64,000 bases of DNA. It comes from Aeriscardovia sp. Lineage in GTDB: Bacteria > Actinomycetota > Actinomycetes > Actinomycetales > Bifidobacteriaceae. Positions within the stretch are counted from its first letter, which is position 1, and every line of letters starts with the position of its first letter. Position numbers and translations under genes: made by a program. Below, in pieces: positions 9,492-21,979 of the stretch. The stretch covers positions 1 through 64,000 of the forward strand of contig JAGCPN010000003.1 of assembly GCA_017965665.1 (NCBI GenBank), given 5' to 3'. The notes beneath the pieces were generated by a model, which made no database searches, was not told the origin of the DNA, and saw nothing but the letters and a program-made list of their open reading frames with translations.

Positions 9492-12400
9492 CTAACAATC
9501 CAAAGATTCGGCCAGAGGTTTTTCAGGCCTGGCGCCGAGGTCGAGGCCGAGAGTCTGGACCGAGGAACTGGACTTGTCATCAGACCCCTTGGCGAGATCT
9601 ATCGGATTGCCATCGCTGTTTAAGACCTCGACGTTCAGGGCCAGAGACTGCATCTCCTTGAGGAGGACCTTGAAGGATTCGGGAATGCCCCCGGCCTGCA
9701 GGTTCTCCCCTTTGACTATGGCCCCGTAGGCTTTGACCCTTCCGTCCATGTCATCGGACTTTACCGTCATCAGCTCGTGAAGCGTGTAGGCCGCGCCATA
9801 GGCCTCCAAAGCCCACACTTCCATTTCTCCGAACCTCTGGCCTCCGAACTGGGCCTTTCCGCCCAAAGGCTGCTGGGTGATCATGGAGTAGGGTCCAGTA
9901 GCCCTGGTGTGTATCTTGTCGTCTACGAGGTGGTGGAGTTTAAGCATGTACATAATCCCCACAGATATCGGCTTGGGGAAAGGCTCTCCGGTGCGCCCGT
10001 CGTAGAGGAGGGCCTTTCCGGAAGAATCCACCAGCCTCTCTCCGTCAGGCCCGGGAAGGGAGGTCTTCAAAAGCCCGTCGAGCACGTCGTCTTTCACGCC
10101 GTCAAATACCGGGCTCGCCACCAAGGTGCCGGGGGCAGCTTTGAGGGCTTCTTCGGGAATGGCCGCCTTCCACTTATAGTTGCCGGGATCCAAGTCGGCG
10201 TCCCATCCGGTCTTGGCTATCCAGCCCAGATGCAACTCCAGAATCTGCCCCAAGTTCATCCTGGAGGGGACGGAGAGGGGGTTGAGCATGATGTCTACCG
10301 GGGTGCCGTCCGCCAGGAACGGCATATCCTCTTCCGGAAGGATGCGGGCCACAGTGCACTTGTTGCCATGGCGCCCCGAAAGCTTGTCTCCCACGCTGAT
10401 CTTCCTGTGCTGGGCGACAAAGACCTTTATGATCCGGTTGATTCCGCTGGGCAGTTCTTCCGCATCCTCGGGTGCGGTCTCGCGACTGATCTCCTTTACG
10501 GAGATGACGGTCCCGCTTTCTCCGTGCGGTAGGCGCAGGGACACGTCCTTTACTTCCCTGGACTTTTCCCCGAATATCGCCCGAAGCAGCCTCTCTTCTG
10601 GATTGAGTTCGGTCTCGCCTTTGGGGGTGACTTTGCCCACGAGGATGTCTCCGGCCTTCACCTTTGCCCCAATCCTGATGATCCCGTTCTCATCCAGGTT
10701 GGCCAGCATTTCTTCCGAGCAGTTGGGGAGATCGCGCGTAATCTCTTCGGGGCCGAGCTTGGTGTCTCTGGCATCAATTTCATAGCCCTCGATGTGGATG
10801 GAGCTCAGGCTGTCGTCTTTTACGAGCCTCTGGCTGATGATGGTGGCATCCTCGTAGTTGTACCCATTCCAGGGCATGAAGGCTATGATCAGGTTCTTTC
10901 CGAGGGCGAGCTCCCCCTGGTCTATTGCAGGTCCGTCGGCGATCACGCTCCCTTTTTCCACCCTGTCTCCCACCGACACTATCGGCTTTTGGTTGTAACA
11001 GGTTGTTTGGTTGCTCCTCTGGAACTTTTCGAGGCTGTACTCCCTCTCGGATCCATCATCCTGGGCCACTTTTATGGTGTCGGCCGAGACGTAGGAAACG
11101 ACTCCGTCCCCTTGGGCTATGACGCAGTCCCCCGAATCGTAAGCGGTCCTCCACTCGCTGCCCGTCCCCACCAGGGGCGCATCAGGCTTTATAAGGGGTA
11201 CTGCCTGCCTCTGCATGTTGGCACCCATCAGGGCCCTGTGGCCCTCGTCGTGTTCTAGGAAGGGGATGAGGGAAGAGCCTATGGAGACCATCTCCCTGGG
11301 AGAGACGTCCATGTAGTCCACTTCGTCGCTCGGCACATCCACCGCCTCTTCCTTGCCGTCCCTTGCGAGGGCGGTGGGAGTCTCGATTCGGCCCTCCTTA
11401 TCCAGCTTCTGGCTGGCCTGGGCGATGACGTGGTGGGACTCCTCGTCTGCGGTCATATAGGTGATTTCATCTGTGACCTTGCGATCGATCACCTTCCTGT
11501 AGGGGGCCTCTATGAAGCCGTAGGTGTCGATCTTGGCAAAAGTGGCCAAAGATCCTATGAGGCCGATATTGGGGCCCTCGGGGGATTCGATTGGGCACAT
11601 CCTCCCGTAGTGGGAAGAGTGGACGTCTCTCACTTCCATGCTCGCCCTGTCGCGGGTAAGCCCTCCGGGGCCCAGGGCCGACAGCCTCCTCTTATTGGTC
11701 ACCCCTGCGAGGGGATTGTTTTGATCCATGAACTGGGAGAGCTGGGAAGTGCCGAAGAACTCCCGTATCGCGGTGGCTATGGGGCGGATGTTGAGCAGGG
11801 ACTGCGGGGTGATGGATTCTGCGTCCTGGGTGGTCATCCTCTCGCGTATCACCTTCTCCATGCGGTTCAGGCCGCTGCGGAGCTGGTTTTGTATGAGTTC
11901 CCCCACCTGGCGGATGTGGCGGTTGGCGAAGTGGTCGATGTCGTCGGCCTCCACGGGTATCTGCACCACTTCCCCGTCGCGGATTCCGGAGATTGTCTCC
12001 TTTCCCGCAGCCATGGCGCACAGGTACCTGAGGGAGGCGCAGATGTCCTCCTTAGTCAGCCACCTCATCTCGGGATCTATAGACAGGCCCAGCTTCTGAT
12101 TGATCTTGTATCTGCCGACCCTGGCCAGGTCGTAGCGGCGGTGGTTGAAGTAGAAGCTGTCTAGCAGGATCTTTCCGCTCTCGGGGGTGGCCGAGTCGTT
12201 GGGGCGGACGAGCTTTGCGATCTTTTCCAGAGCCATGTCCCTAGATTCCGCCGGGGTGCCTCCCTGCATCGCCTGGGAGCTTATGAGGTCGAGCACGATG
12301 GGGTATCCCTCGAACTCCCTGCGTATCTCGTCTATGCTCATCCCCATGCCCTGCAGGAAGACGATCACGGGGACTTTCTTGCGCCTGTCGACCCTTATGT

Positions 12401-13040
12401 CGAATTTGCCGGACTTGCTGATCTCAAACTCCAGCCACGCTCCCCTGGAAGGTATGATCCTTCCGCTGAAGACCTCTTTGTCCTTCTCGGCGTCGGCCGC
12501 GCTTCCGCGGTCGAAGTACACCCCCGGGCTCCTGACGAGCTGGGAGACTACGACCCTTTCGGCCCCTGAGATTATAAAGGTGCCCTGAGGCGTCTGGAGG
12601 GGGAGGTCCCCCATGAAGACGTGCTGCTTTTTGATGATATTTTCGTGAGTAAACTCCGCCTCCACAAAGAGCCCCGCGGCATAAGTCCAGCCCTGCTCCT
12701 TGCACTCCTGCCAGGTGTGCTTGGGCACGTCCAAAGAGGGGTTCTTGAACGTCAGCTGCATCGTCTTGGCATAGTTCTCTATCGGGGAGATGTCGTCGAA
12801 AACTTCTTCAAGGCCGCTGACGTGCGGGGTCTCAAAGGTTCCGTTCTTTTCATCCTCCTTCACCTTTTCCTTCCACCGCTCGTTGCCTATGAGCCAGTCG
12901 AAGGACTCGGTCTGCACATCCAGAAGGTTGGGAAGCTCTATAGGCTCCTTTATCGTGGCGAAGTTCAGGCGCTTGGGGGCTTTGTGCAGGGACACCAGGG
13001 CGCTTTCGTCTTCGGGAGAGTTGGTTTTTTCAGCAGTCAA
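9492..13040 (-). CDS. rpoB: DNA-directed RNA polymerase subunit beta
   Basis: RNA polymerase beta subunit, 1182 residues. No ATG is available before the conserved [20 protein letters not shown]; the TTG at 13040 with AGG eight bases upstream is the best start. The rifampicin region is [15 protein letters not shown] then [16 protein letters not shown]. The residue matching E. coli His526 is Asn449 (codon AAT, 11696-11694), a change associated with rifampicin resistance in other bacteria. The other classical positions (S512, D516, S531 equivalents) are wild type. It leads the rpoBC operon with its own promoter near 13155-13182. Confidence 0.98.
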   Translation of the reverse strand: MTAEKTNSPEDESALVSLHKAPKRLNFATIKEPIELPNLLDVQTESFDWLIGNERWKEKVKEDEKNGTFETPHVSGLEEVFDDISPIENYAKTMQLTFKNPSLDVPKHTWQECKEQGWTYAAGLFVEAEFTHENIIKKQHVFMGDLPLQTPQGTFIISGAERVVVSQLVRSPGVYFDRGSAADAEKDKEVFSGRIIPSRGAWLEFEISKSGKFDIRVDRRKKVPVIVFLQGMGMSIDEIRREFEGYPIVLDLISSQAMQGGTPAESRDMALEKIAKLVRPNDSATPESGKILLDSFYFNHRRYDLARVGRYKINQKLGLSIDPEMRWLTKEDICASLRYLCAMAAGKETISGIRDGEVVQIPVEADDIDHFANRHIRQVGELIQNQLRSGLNRMEKVIRERMTTQDAESITPQSLLNIRPIATAIREFFGTSQLSQFMDQNNPLAGVTNKRRLSALGPGGLTRDRASMEVRDVHSSHYGRMCPIESPEGPNIGLIGSLATFAKIDTYGFIEAPYRKVIDRKVTDEITYMTADEESHHVIAQASQKLDKEGRIETPTALARDGKEEAVDVPSDEVDYMDVSPREMVSIGSSLIPFLEHDEGHRALMGANMQRQAVPLIKPDAPLVGTGSEWRTAYDSGDCVIAQGDGVVSYVSADTIKVAQDDGSEREYSLEKFQRSNQTTCYNQKPIVSVGDRVEKGSVIADGPAIDQGELALGKNLIIAFMPWNGYNYEDATIISQRLVKDDSLSSIHIEGYEIDARDTKLGPEEITRDLPNCSEEMLANLDENGIIRIGAKVKAGDILVGKVTPKGETELNPEERLLRAIFGEKSREVKDVSLRLPHGESGTVISVKEISRETAPEDAEELPSGINRIIKVFVAQHRKISVGDKLSGRHGNKCTVARILPEEDMPFLADGTPVDIMLNPLSVPSRMNLGQILELHLGWIAKTGWDADLDPGNYKWKAAIPEEALKAAPGTLVASPVFDGVKDDVLDGLLKTSLPGPDGERLVDSSGKALLYDGRTGEPFPKPISVGIMYMLKLHHLVDDKIHTRATGPYSMITQQPLGGKAQFGGQRFGEMEVWALEAYGAAYTLHELMTVKSDDMDGRVKAYGAIVKGENLQAGGIPESFKVLLKEMQSLALNVEVLNSDGNPIDLAKGSDDKSSSSVQTLGLDLGARPEKPLAESLDC

Positions 13041-13091
13041 ATTGCAAATCCTCGCAAATCCGGTTGAAATCGAATGGAATTGAAACTTTTG

Positions 13092-13117
13092 ATTCTCTGA
13101 TCAGGCAACCAGAGAAT
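13092..13117. other. Stem-loop in the rpoB 5' leader
   Basis: ATTCTCTG and CAGAGAAT form a perfect 8-bp stem with a 10-nt loop about 50-75 nt upstream of the rpoB TTG codon. No T-run follows. It could affect rpoBC mRNA stability or translation, but no function is established from sequence. Confidence 0.4.
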
Positions 13118-13154
13118 GCTGGCATGCCCGCTATATGACACTTTACGCCTCGTT

Positions 13155-13182
13155 ATTGTACCCTCAAAGGCTGAAAAATCAA
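13155..13182 (-). promoter_or_regulatory. Predicted rpoBC promoter
   Basis: On the minus strand TTGATT (13182-13177) and TACAAT (13160-13155) are 16 bp apart. The -35 box overlaps the ribF stop codon. A transcript from here would have a leader of about 110 nt containing the 13092-13117 stem-loop. Confidence 0.55.
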
Positions 13183-14090
13183 ATTCTGGGCACCCTTTCC
13201 TCGCTCTCCCGGCAGTCGAGCGCGATGGCTTCCCGCAGGGCGCCAAAGGAGGAGAAAGGCCGCTGGGGGCGCAAAAAGTCCAAAAATTGCACGTTCGCGC
13301 TGCATCCGTAGAGGGAGGAAGAGAAGCCGTCGAGCAGGTGGGCCTCCACCGTGACCCGGCGGGAAGCGGGATTTACGGTGGGGTTGGTGCCCACCGAGAT
13401 GGCTGCCCTCCACAAAGCCTGCCCGCATTCCAGGTATCCGCAGTACACCCCCTCCGCCGGAATGAGCCCCTCTATTTTGCCTCCGAGGTTGGCCGTAGGA
13501 AATCCCATTTTCCGGCCGTTTTTGAGGCCGCGGACGATCAGCCCGCTCACGGAGTGCGGGCGGGAAAGGAGGGCGGAGGCCTCCAGGACCCTGCCCTCCT
13601 TGAGCATCGCCCTGATTCTGGTGGAGCTCACCCTTCCCCCCAGCTCTTCTACCGCGGGAGACACTCTGAGGCGCAGGGGGAGGGATCTGCAAAACTCCCC
13701 CATTTTTTCCACCGTCCCTTCCCCGCCGGCCCCCAGGCAGGTGAAGGGCCCGATGGAGAGATCTTCTACGCCCGAAGAGGAGAGGAGGGTGAGAAATTGC
13801 TGGTAGGGCATGGCTTTCAGGCGCCGGCAGAAGGGCGCTATAAACAGCTCGTCTATGCCGAGGGACTTAAAGAGCCTCATCTGCTGCGCCAGGGAAGTGA
13901 TCTCGGGCTTTTTGGGGTCGGGCCTGGGATCGAAAATCATGGCGGCGCAGGAAATTTTTCGGGCGCGGGCGGCCTCTTTAGCCAGAGACAGCACCGAAAG
14001 ATGCCCCTTGTGCAGCCCGTCGAAGCTCCCCAAAGCCAGGCTCCGCCGTCCGGGCGCAAGCAGGGGGCCTTCAACCCTGAAAACCTTCAT
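13179..14090 (-). CDS. ribF: Bifunctional riboflavin kinase/FMN adenylyltransferase
   Basis: Makes FMN and then FAD from riboflavin. The N-terminal nucleotidyltransferase carries GSFDGLHKGH (residues 21-30) and a later SSTRIR; the C-terminal flavokinase domain carries GRKMGFPTAN. The 303-residue length fits the family. The ATG at 14090 overlaps the truB stop (ATGA), so translation is probably coupled. A longer in-frame extension upstream is truB antisense-frame shadow and is not homologous. The truB-ribF order downstream of infB-rbfA is widespread. Confidence 0.95.
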   Translation of the reverse strand: MKVFRVEGPLLAPGRRSLALGSFDGLHKGHLSVLSLAKEAARARKISCAAMIFDPRPDPKKPEITSLAQQMRLFKSLGIDELFIAPFCRRLKAMPYQQFLTLLSSSGVEDLSIGPFTCLGAGGEGTVEKMGEFCRSLPLRLRVSPAVEELGGRVSSTRIRAMLKEGRVLEASALLSRPHSVSGLIVRGLKNGRKMGFPTANLGGKIEGLIPAEGVYCGYLECGQALWRAAISVGTNPTVNPASRRVTVEAHLLDGFSSSLYGCSANVQFLDFLRPQRPFSSFGALREAIALDCRESEERVPRI

Positions 14091-14884
14091 TTTTCCTCCA
14101 AACGCCTCTGAAGGGAGGGGAGATCCATCATCTTCGCCAGAGCCTGGGACCTGTCGATACGGACCCTTTTCCCTTCGAGGCGGCAGGAGGCGCAGTCTTT
14201 GAGGGAAAACGGCCCGATTTTGGAGCGCTGCAGGAAAAAGAGGTAGGCCCCGCATCCCAGCTCCCTGCCGAAATCTCTGGCCAGAGCGCGGATGTAGGTG
14301 CCTTTGGAGCAGGAAACTTCGCACTCCAGCAGGGCCGCCTGCCCGTTCCAGCGCTTTCCCAGCGTCTTTTGCGCCTCTCCGCGGGGAAGGGGGAAAAGCC
14401 TTCCGATTTTGAAAGAGTAAATTTCAACCGGCCTGGGATCCAGGTCAAAGTCCTGCCCCGAGCGCGCCAGGTCATACGCCCTTTTGCCCTCGAAGTGCAG
14501 CGCGCTGAAGCGGGAAGGGGTCTGGCTTATCGGGCCCGTAAACTTTTTTGCCGCCCCGGCAAGGCTCCTGTATGTAAGGCCCCTTACGATCCGGGCTTCC
14601 CTGGCCCCCTGGGGGCAAAGAGCGCCCTCGCTGTCCTCTGTGGAGCTTTCCGATCCCAGGGCGAAGATCGCCCTGTAAGTTTTTTTCAGGCCCTGGAGCA
14701 AAGGCAGGGACTTGGTGCCCCGGCCGAAGCCCAAAATCAGCAGGCCCTCGGCCAGAGGATCCAAAGTGCCGGCATGGCCGACCTTTTTAAAGGAAAATTC
14801 GCGCCTGAGCGCGCGCACCGCCGCAAAGCTGCTGGCGCCCCTGGGCTTGTAGACGCACACGGCCCCCGATTCCGGCTCAGGCAT
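14087..14884 (-). CDS. truB: tRNA pseudouridine(55) synthase
   Basis: Makes the pseudouridine of the T-loop at tRNA position 55. The catalytic Asp lies in GHAGTLDPLAEG (D42 counted from the chosen start), followed by the family SKGTYIRALARDFG and a short C-terminal domain. The ATG at 14884 overlaps the rbfA stop; a TTG nine codons upstream (14911) is an alternative start with a GGAGAGG further inside. Its stop is fused to the ribF start. Confidence 0.93.
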   Translation of the reverse strand: MPEPESGAVCVYKPRGASSFAAVRALRREFSFKKVGHAGTLDPLAEGLLILGFGRGTKSLPLLQGLKKTYRAIFALGSESSTEDSEGALCPQGAREARIVRGLTYRSLAGAAKKFTGPISQTPSRFSALHFEGKRAYDLARSGQDFDLDPRPVEIYSFKIGRLFPLPRGEAQKTLGKRWNGQAALLECEVSCSKGTYIRALARDFGRELGCGAYLFFLQRSKIGPFSLKDCASCRLEGKRVRIDRSQALAKMMDLPSLQRRLEEK

Positions 14885-15276
14885 CCCTGTACGGGTTTTC
14901 CTCTCCGGCAAACCGTTTTTCGGAGCTCTCCTCTTCCATTTTTTCGTCTTCCCTCAGGGCCTCGTCGATTTTCTCCTCTATCCTCATGGCCCTGTCCTGA
15001 AGCTCGTCGTAGCGGAAGTCCAGAGACGGGGCAGTTCTGAGGCCGCAGCCGCGGGCGACCCGGCTCCTCAGCTTCCCTTTCGCCCTCTCAAGGGCCTCTT
15101 CGGCTTCCTGCCTTCCGCCTCCGGGGCATATCCAATACACATAGGCCATGTGGAGGTCGGGGGTGACCCTGGCCTCCGTCACGGTGACCCCCCTCAGGGC
15201 CCGGTCTTTGAGATCCCTCTCTATCGCCGTTGCCACGGTCCTCTGTATAAAGTCGGCTATGCGGCCCTCTTTTACT

Positions 15277-15290
<14 letters not shown>
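14877..15290 (-). CDS. rbfA: Ribosome-binding factor A
   Basis: Single-KH-fold factor needed for 16S maturation and cold adaptation of the 30S subunit. The 137-residue product contains the typical [20 protein letters not shown] and [20 protein letters not shown] segments, then an acidic Glu-rich tail. The ATG at 15290 lies inside the end of infB (14-bp overlap); a second ATG at 15311 would add seven basic residues and cannot be excluded. The infB-rbfA-truB-ribF order is a strong contextual support. Confidence 0.92.
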
Positions 15291-17961
<2,671 letters not shown>

Positions 17962-17980
17962 CTCACTTATCCGACGTTTT

Positions 17981-18087
17981 GCGGCCCTTCAGGCCGCCGG
18001 TTATGCGCAACCACTTAAATCTCATGCAACTTTAACAGTTTAACTTGACCCGGGCCGCATCGCCCGGGTCAGGCGCATCCATGCGCC
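17981..18087. other. Three strong hairpins between nusA and infB
   Basis: The 138-bp gap holds three inverted repeats: GCGGCC/GGCCGC (17981-17997), GACCCGGGC/GCCCGGGTC with a 6-nt loop (18047-18070, 9 bp), and GGCGCAT/ATGCGCC with a 2-nt loop (18072-18087, 7 bp). None is followed by a U-run on the nusA-infB transcript, so these look like attenuation, processing or mRNA-segmentation elements rather than simple terminators. Confidence 0.6.
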
Positions 18088-18099
18088 GCACAAAAGCCC

Positions 18100-19068
18100 C
18101 TAGCGGGCCGGAGTCTGGATAGCGATCTTCCATCCGGTCAGCCTGGCGGCGAGCCTGGCGTTCTGCCCCCCCTGGCCTCCTATGGCGAGCCTGAGCTGAT
18201 CTTCGTTGGCGACGATGGCCACGGCCATTCTGTTCTCGCGCGAAAGGATGTCGACCTTTTCGACTTTGGCAGGGGAGAGGGCGTTGGCGATGTAGCGGGC
18301 GGGATCGTCGCTGTAGTCGATTATGTCTATCTGCTCTTTGCCTCCGAGCTCGGAAACCACCGACCTCACCCGGCTTCCGCCGGGGCCTATAAACGCCCCC
18401 TTGGCATTGAAACCCGGGATGCGGGAAGTTACGGCGATCTTGGTCCTAGACCCCGCCTCCCTGGCTATTTTGACTATGCTCACGTCCCCGGACGACATTT
18501 CCGGAACTTCCTTTTCGAAGAGGAGCTGCACCAGGTTGGGGTGGCGGCGGGAGACTATGATCTCGGGCCCCTTGGGCCTGCGGTCCACCGACACCACGTA
18601 CACCCTCAGCCTCTGGCCGTGGCGGTACTCTTCGCCCGGAGTCTGCTCGCGGCGCGGAAGCAGGGCTTCGGTGTCGCCTACGGCCACGTGGATGTTGTCC
18701 TCGTCCTTTTCGTCTTGCTGCACGGTGCCGGTTATGAGCTGGCCCCGGCGGTTCAGAAAGGATCCGAACAGCTTTTCATCTTCCATGTGGTGTACCAGCT
18801 GGCGGAGGGCCGAGCGGACAAATTCCGTGGACTGGCGGTTGAAGTCCTCCGGAGTGCAGTCCGCTTCCTCTTCCTCTTCGCTCTCCTTCCCCCAGATCGT
18901 CAGATTTCCGCGTTCGTCGACTTCCACCCTGGCTATGGGGCAGGCGCCCGGAAATTTGCTGTAAGCCTGCAGGAGGGAGGCTTGCAGAACGGACCTGACC
19001 TCTTTCTCTGCTACCCCTTCATCTTCCGCCAGCTGGCGGATGCTGGGCATGTCAAGCTTTATCGACAT
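18100..19068 (-). CDS. nusA: Transcription termination/antitermination factor NusA
   Basis: RNA polymerase-bound factor controlling pausing, termination and antitermination. The 322-residue form has an N-terminal polymerase-binding domain with an acidic insert (EEEEEAD near 62-67), an S1 domain (about 110-175), then KH1 (FIGPGGSRVRSVVSELGG) and KH2 (AIGGQGGQNARLAARLTGW). It lacks the C-terminal acidic repeats of proteobacterial NusA, as usual for Gram-positives. It lies upstream of infB and 49 bp after proS. The ATG is preceded by AGGGGGAAA. Confidence 0.96.
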   Translation of the reverse strand: MSIKLDMPSIRQLAEDEGVAEKEVRSVLQASLLQAYSKFPGACPIARVEVDERGNLTIWGKESEEEEEADCTPEDFNRQSTEFVRSALRQLVHHMEDEKLFGSFLNRRGQLITGTVQQDEKDEDNIHVAVGDTEALLPRREQTPGEEYRHGQRLRVYVVSVDRRPKGPEIIVSRRHPNLVQLLFEKEVPEMSSGDVSIVKIAREAGSRTKIAVTSRIPGFNAKGAFIGPGGSRVRSVVSELGGKEQIDIIDYSDDPARYIANALSPAKVEKVDILSRENRMAVAIVANEDQLRLAIGGQGGQNARLAARLTGWKIAIQTPAR

Positions 19069-19117
19069 TTTCCCCCTCTCCCTTGGCGAGGCTTCCCGCC
19101 GCCGTTAAGTTCCTATA

Positions 19118-20887
19118 CTATTCTAAGCAGGGCTCCTCCAGCGCCCGGCGGAGGCGGGAAGAAAGCTTCAAGATTTCCTGCGCCGCGTTTTTGGCGGGGA
19201 CTTTCAGCACTTTTCCGCTCTCCCTCTCTTTGACTTCCACTTCTCCCCTCTCCATGTACCCTCTTCCGAGCACGGCGGTTATGGGGGAGCCCACAAGGTC
19301 GCAGTCGGCAAACTTCACTCCGGCAGATTCTTCCCTGTCGTCCACCAGGGCTTCCAGGCCGAGGGAGGCGAGCTCTTCTCCCAGATCCGAACAGGCTTTT
19401 TTGCACTCTTTCCTCGCCGAAATTACCTCCACTTTGAAGGGGGCGGCCGAAATGGGCCACACGATTGCGCGCCCGTCCATGTGGCTTTCGGCAATGCAGG
19501 CTACAAGCCTGGAGACGCCGATTCCGTAGCTCCCCATCCACACCGGCTCCGGGGAACCCTCGGGTCCGGATACCTTAAAGCCCATGGAGGAAGAGTACTT
19601 GAGCCCCAGCTGGAAGACCTGTCCTATTTCCACTCCCCTCTCTATGGAGAGCATCCCGGATCCGTCGGGGCTCTCGTCCCCTTCCTTCACCTGGGCCGCC
19701 TCGACGATTTTGTCGCAGTCAAAGTCCCTGCCGAAGACGAGATTTAGGGTGTGGAAGCCCTCCCTGTCGGCGCCGGTGCACCACGCCGACCCCTTCGCCA
19801 CATGGGCATCCAAAAAGTAGGGGCAGGCCCCGGCCTCGCCCTGCGGTCCGACTTTCTTGACCCCTATAAAGCCTTTCACCAGTTCCGGATGGTTTTTGAG
19901 GTCCTCCCGGTCTGCAAGGCAGACTTCCATGGGCGACAGGCACGCCTCCAGCCTCTTTAAATCGATCTCCCTTCCCTCGGGGATGCCTACTACCGCTACG
20001 CTCTTTGTCCCATCGGGAGCTGTGAGCCTGACGGCTATATTCTTCAGTATCCCGGCCTCTATTCCCTGCTTTTTAAGCCAGGACTTCAGGGAGGCCGCGG
20101 ATCCGTCGATAGGGGTTTTGATGTCTTTGGGAGCGGGGACGCGGGAGAAGTCCCTCTCCTCTCTGGGGGTCTTGAGGGCTTCCACGTTCCACGCCTTGCC
20201 GCTGGGGGCTTTCACGAAGGTGTCCTCGCCTATTGCCAGGGGGCACAAAAACTCCTCGGACTGCGATCCCCCCATGGGGCCGGAAAAGGCGTGGACTATG
20301 ACGTAGTCGACTGCGAGCTTTTTAAAGACCCTCTCATAGGCCGCCCTCTCCAGCCGGTAGCACTCCTTCATCCCCTCTTCGCTTTCGGTAAAAGAGTAGG
20401 CGTCCTTCATGATGAACTCCCTGCCCCTTATCAGGCCTGCGCGGGGACGCGCCTCATCTCTGTATTTGGTCTGAATCTGGTAGAGGGTGAAGGGCAGGTC
20501 TCTGTAGGAGGACAGGAGGCTCTTGGCCAGGAGGGTGAAGGGCTCCTCGTGCGTGGGGGCCAGAAGGTAGTCGGCTCCGTGGCGGTCTTTGAGCTTGAAG
20601 ATGTTGTCTCCGTACTCGTCCCACCTTCCGGTGGGCGCGTAGACCGACTTGGGCAGGAGGGCCGGAAGGTGGACCTCCTGGGCTCCGATGGAAGCCATTT
20701 CCTTTCTGATCACTTCCTCCACGTTTTCCAGGACTTTGAGCCCCAGAGGAAGCCAGGCGAAAACCCCCGGCGCCATCTTGCGGACGTATCCTCCGCGCAC
20801 CAGGAGCTTGGCCGAATCTACGTCCTCATCTGCAGGGTCGTCCCTCAGGGTGCGGGTGAAAAGTTCGGAAAAGTAGGTAGGTTTCAT
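19118..20887 (-). CDS. proS: Prolyl-tRNA synthetase (bacterial type, with editing domain)
   Basis: Class II aminoacyl-tRNA synthetase charging tRNA-Pro. From the ATG at 20887 it reads MKPTYFSELFTRTLRDDP, 589 residues. Motif 2 (KYRDEARPRAGLIRGREFIM) and motif 3 (MGSYGIGVSRLVACIAE) are clear. A long insertion between them, about residues 220-390, is the cis-editing domain that hydrolyses mischarged Ala-tRNA-Pro. An in-frame GTG/ATG extension of 20 codons upstream reads from within orn and is not homologous. It starts 2 bp after orn. Confidence 0.96.
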   Translation of the reverse strand: MKPTYFSELFTRTLRDDPADEDVDSAKLLVRGGYVRKMAPGVFAWLPLGLKVLENVEEVIRKEMASIGAQEVHLPALLPKSVYAPTGRWDEYGDNIFKLKDRHGADYLLAPTHEEPFTLLAKSLLSSYRDLPFTLYQIQTKYRDEARPRAGLIRGREFIMKDAYSFTESEEGMKECYRLERAAYERVFKKLAVDYVIVHAFSGPMGGSQSEEFLCPLAIGEDTFVKAPSGKAWNVEALKTPREERDFSRVPAPKDIKTPIDGSAASLKSWLKKQGIEAGILKNIAVRLTAPDGTKSVAVVGIPEGREIDLKRLEACLSPMEVCLADREDLKNHPELVKGFIGVKKVGPQGEAGACPYFLDAHVAKGSAWCTGADREGFHTLNLVFGRDFDCDKIVEAAQVKEGDESPDGSGMLSIERGVEIGQVFQLGLKYSSSMGFKVSGPEGSPEPVWMGSYGIGVSRLVACIAESHMDGRAIVWPISAAPFKVEVISARKECKKACSDLGEELASLGLEALVDDREESAGVKFADCDLVGSPITAVLGRGYMERGEVEVKERESGKVLKVPAKNAAQEILKLSSRLRRALEEPCLE

Positions 20888-20889
20888 AA

Positions 20890-21537
20890 TCAGTCTTTCT
20901 TGGTGATGTTGGAATAGTCCACGAGCCTGACCCCCTTGGCCTGCCAAGTTTTGAGCAGGCTGGAGGCCTCAACCTGCGCCCTGGCCTCTCCAAAGCTTTC
21001 CGGCCTGAAGATGGTCCGCTTGTAGTACTTCAGCTCGTCTATAGATTCTATTATGTCGGCCAGGGAGCGATCGTCTCCGTGCTTGACGGGCTTGGAAGCG
21101 AAAGCCTCGGGGTACCACCTGCGGCACAGCTCCTTTATGGAGCTCACGTCCACCGTCCTGTAGCTGAGCATGGCTGAGAGCTCCGGGAGGTACTTGTCTA
21201 TGAACTTCTTGTCGGATCCTATAGTGTTTCCGGCCAGGTACCCCTTGTGTTCCCGGGAGACGAACCCGGAGGCGTAGGCTAAGATCTCACCTTTGACTTC
21301 CTTAAGGGGCCTGGCGGAATCTAGGAGGGGGAGGAGGCCGTTTTTGGTGTGCATGGAGCGCACGAACTCGCCCATGCCTTCCAGCGCGGCGCGGGAGGGG
21401 CGGATCACAAAGTCGCGCCCCGGATCCAGGGGGACCAGGGAAAAGTCGGTGGGGACCAGCGCTATTTCGCAGATCTCCTCCTTTTCCACGTCCAGCCCCG
21501 TCATTTCGCAGTCTACCCAAAGCAGCACGTCACTCAT
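20890..21537 (-). CDS. orn: Oligoribonuclease
   Basis: DEDDh 3'-5' exonuclease that clears 2-5-mer RNAs, including pGpG, to mononucleotides. The 215-residue product begins MSDVLLWVDCEMTGLD with the DxE metal ligands. It continues with GNTIGSDKKFIDKYLPEL and YRTVDVSSIKEL and ends the catalytic set with HGDDRSLADIIESI. It overlaps the upstream membrane-protein gene by 8 bp and is followed by proS. Orn is typical of actinobacteria and gammaproteobacteria. Confidence 0.95.
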   Translation of the reverse strand: MSDVLLWVDCEMTGLDVEKEEICEIALVPTDFSLVPLDPGRDFVIRPSRAALEGMGEFVRSMHTKNGLLPLLDSARPLKEVKGEILAYASGFVSREHKGYLAGNTIGSDKKFIDKYLPELSAMLSYRTVDVSSIKELCRRWYPEAFASKPVKHGDDRSLADIIESIDELKYYKRTIFRPESFGEARAQVEASSLLKTWQAKGVRLVDYSNITKKD

Positions 21538-21979
21538 CTTTTTTTTCCTCTACGCCTTTCTCTTCCCCTTTGGGAAGGCCCATCAAAAGCACCGTCAGGC
21601 CCTCTATGGCCAGCACCCCCACGGCCCCCGCAAACACCGTCCAGGCAAATACCCCCCTGTTGAAGAAGTCGAAGCGGCTGAGGATTATCAGAGCCGCAAA
21701 GACCAGTATCAGCTTTATAAACCAGCTCCCGGTCACATAGATGACGAATTTGCGGGGCTCTATCTTCCTGTGGCTCAGAATCTTAAAAGCCAGGGGCGTA
21801 AAAAGGGCGAACACCAGGAGCACCGCGACCGCTATGACAGCTCCCCACAGGCCCTTGCGGCCGGCCATGGAGCCGCCCAGGCTGAGCGAGAGGGCGGCCA
21901 CGGCCGCAAAGAAAACCAAGTCGAAGATGAAAATCCTGTTTATGATCTTTTTAGCTTGGATCTGACCCCGGGGGTCCAT
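21530..21979 (-). CDS. AtpI-like small membrane protein
   Basis: A 149-residue protein with four predicted membrane segments (about residues 15-36, 45-65, 79-98, 106-128) and a charged Glu/Lys tail. In many actinobacteria a similar four-helix protein sits between wecA/rfe and atpB of the F1Fo ATP synthase operon. Here it follows wecA in the same way, but orn and not atpB comes next. The ATG at 21979 has AAGGAAGGG just upstream; an ATG five codons earlier is less well placed. Assignment is by synteny and topology; sequence similarity to AtpI is not verifiable here. Confidence 0.6.
   Translation of the reverse strand: MDPRGQIQAKKIINRIFIFDLVFFAAVAALSLSLGGSMAGRKGLWGAVIAVAVLLVFALFTPLAFKILSHRKIEPRKFVIYVTGSWFIKLILVFAALIILSRFDFFNRGVFAWTVFAGAVGVLAIEGLTVLLMGLPKGEEKGVEEKKDE

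Noticed and set aside
13179-14324. 381-codon version of ribF
   Set aside because: The first 78 codons lie within truB in another frame and have no RibF homology; the ATGA overlap gives the true start.
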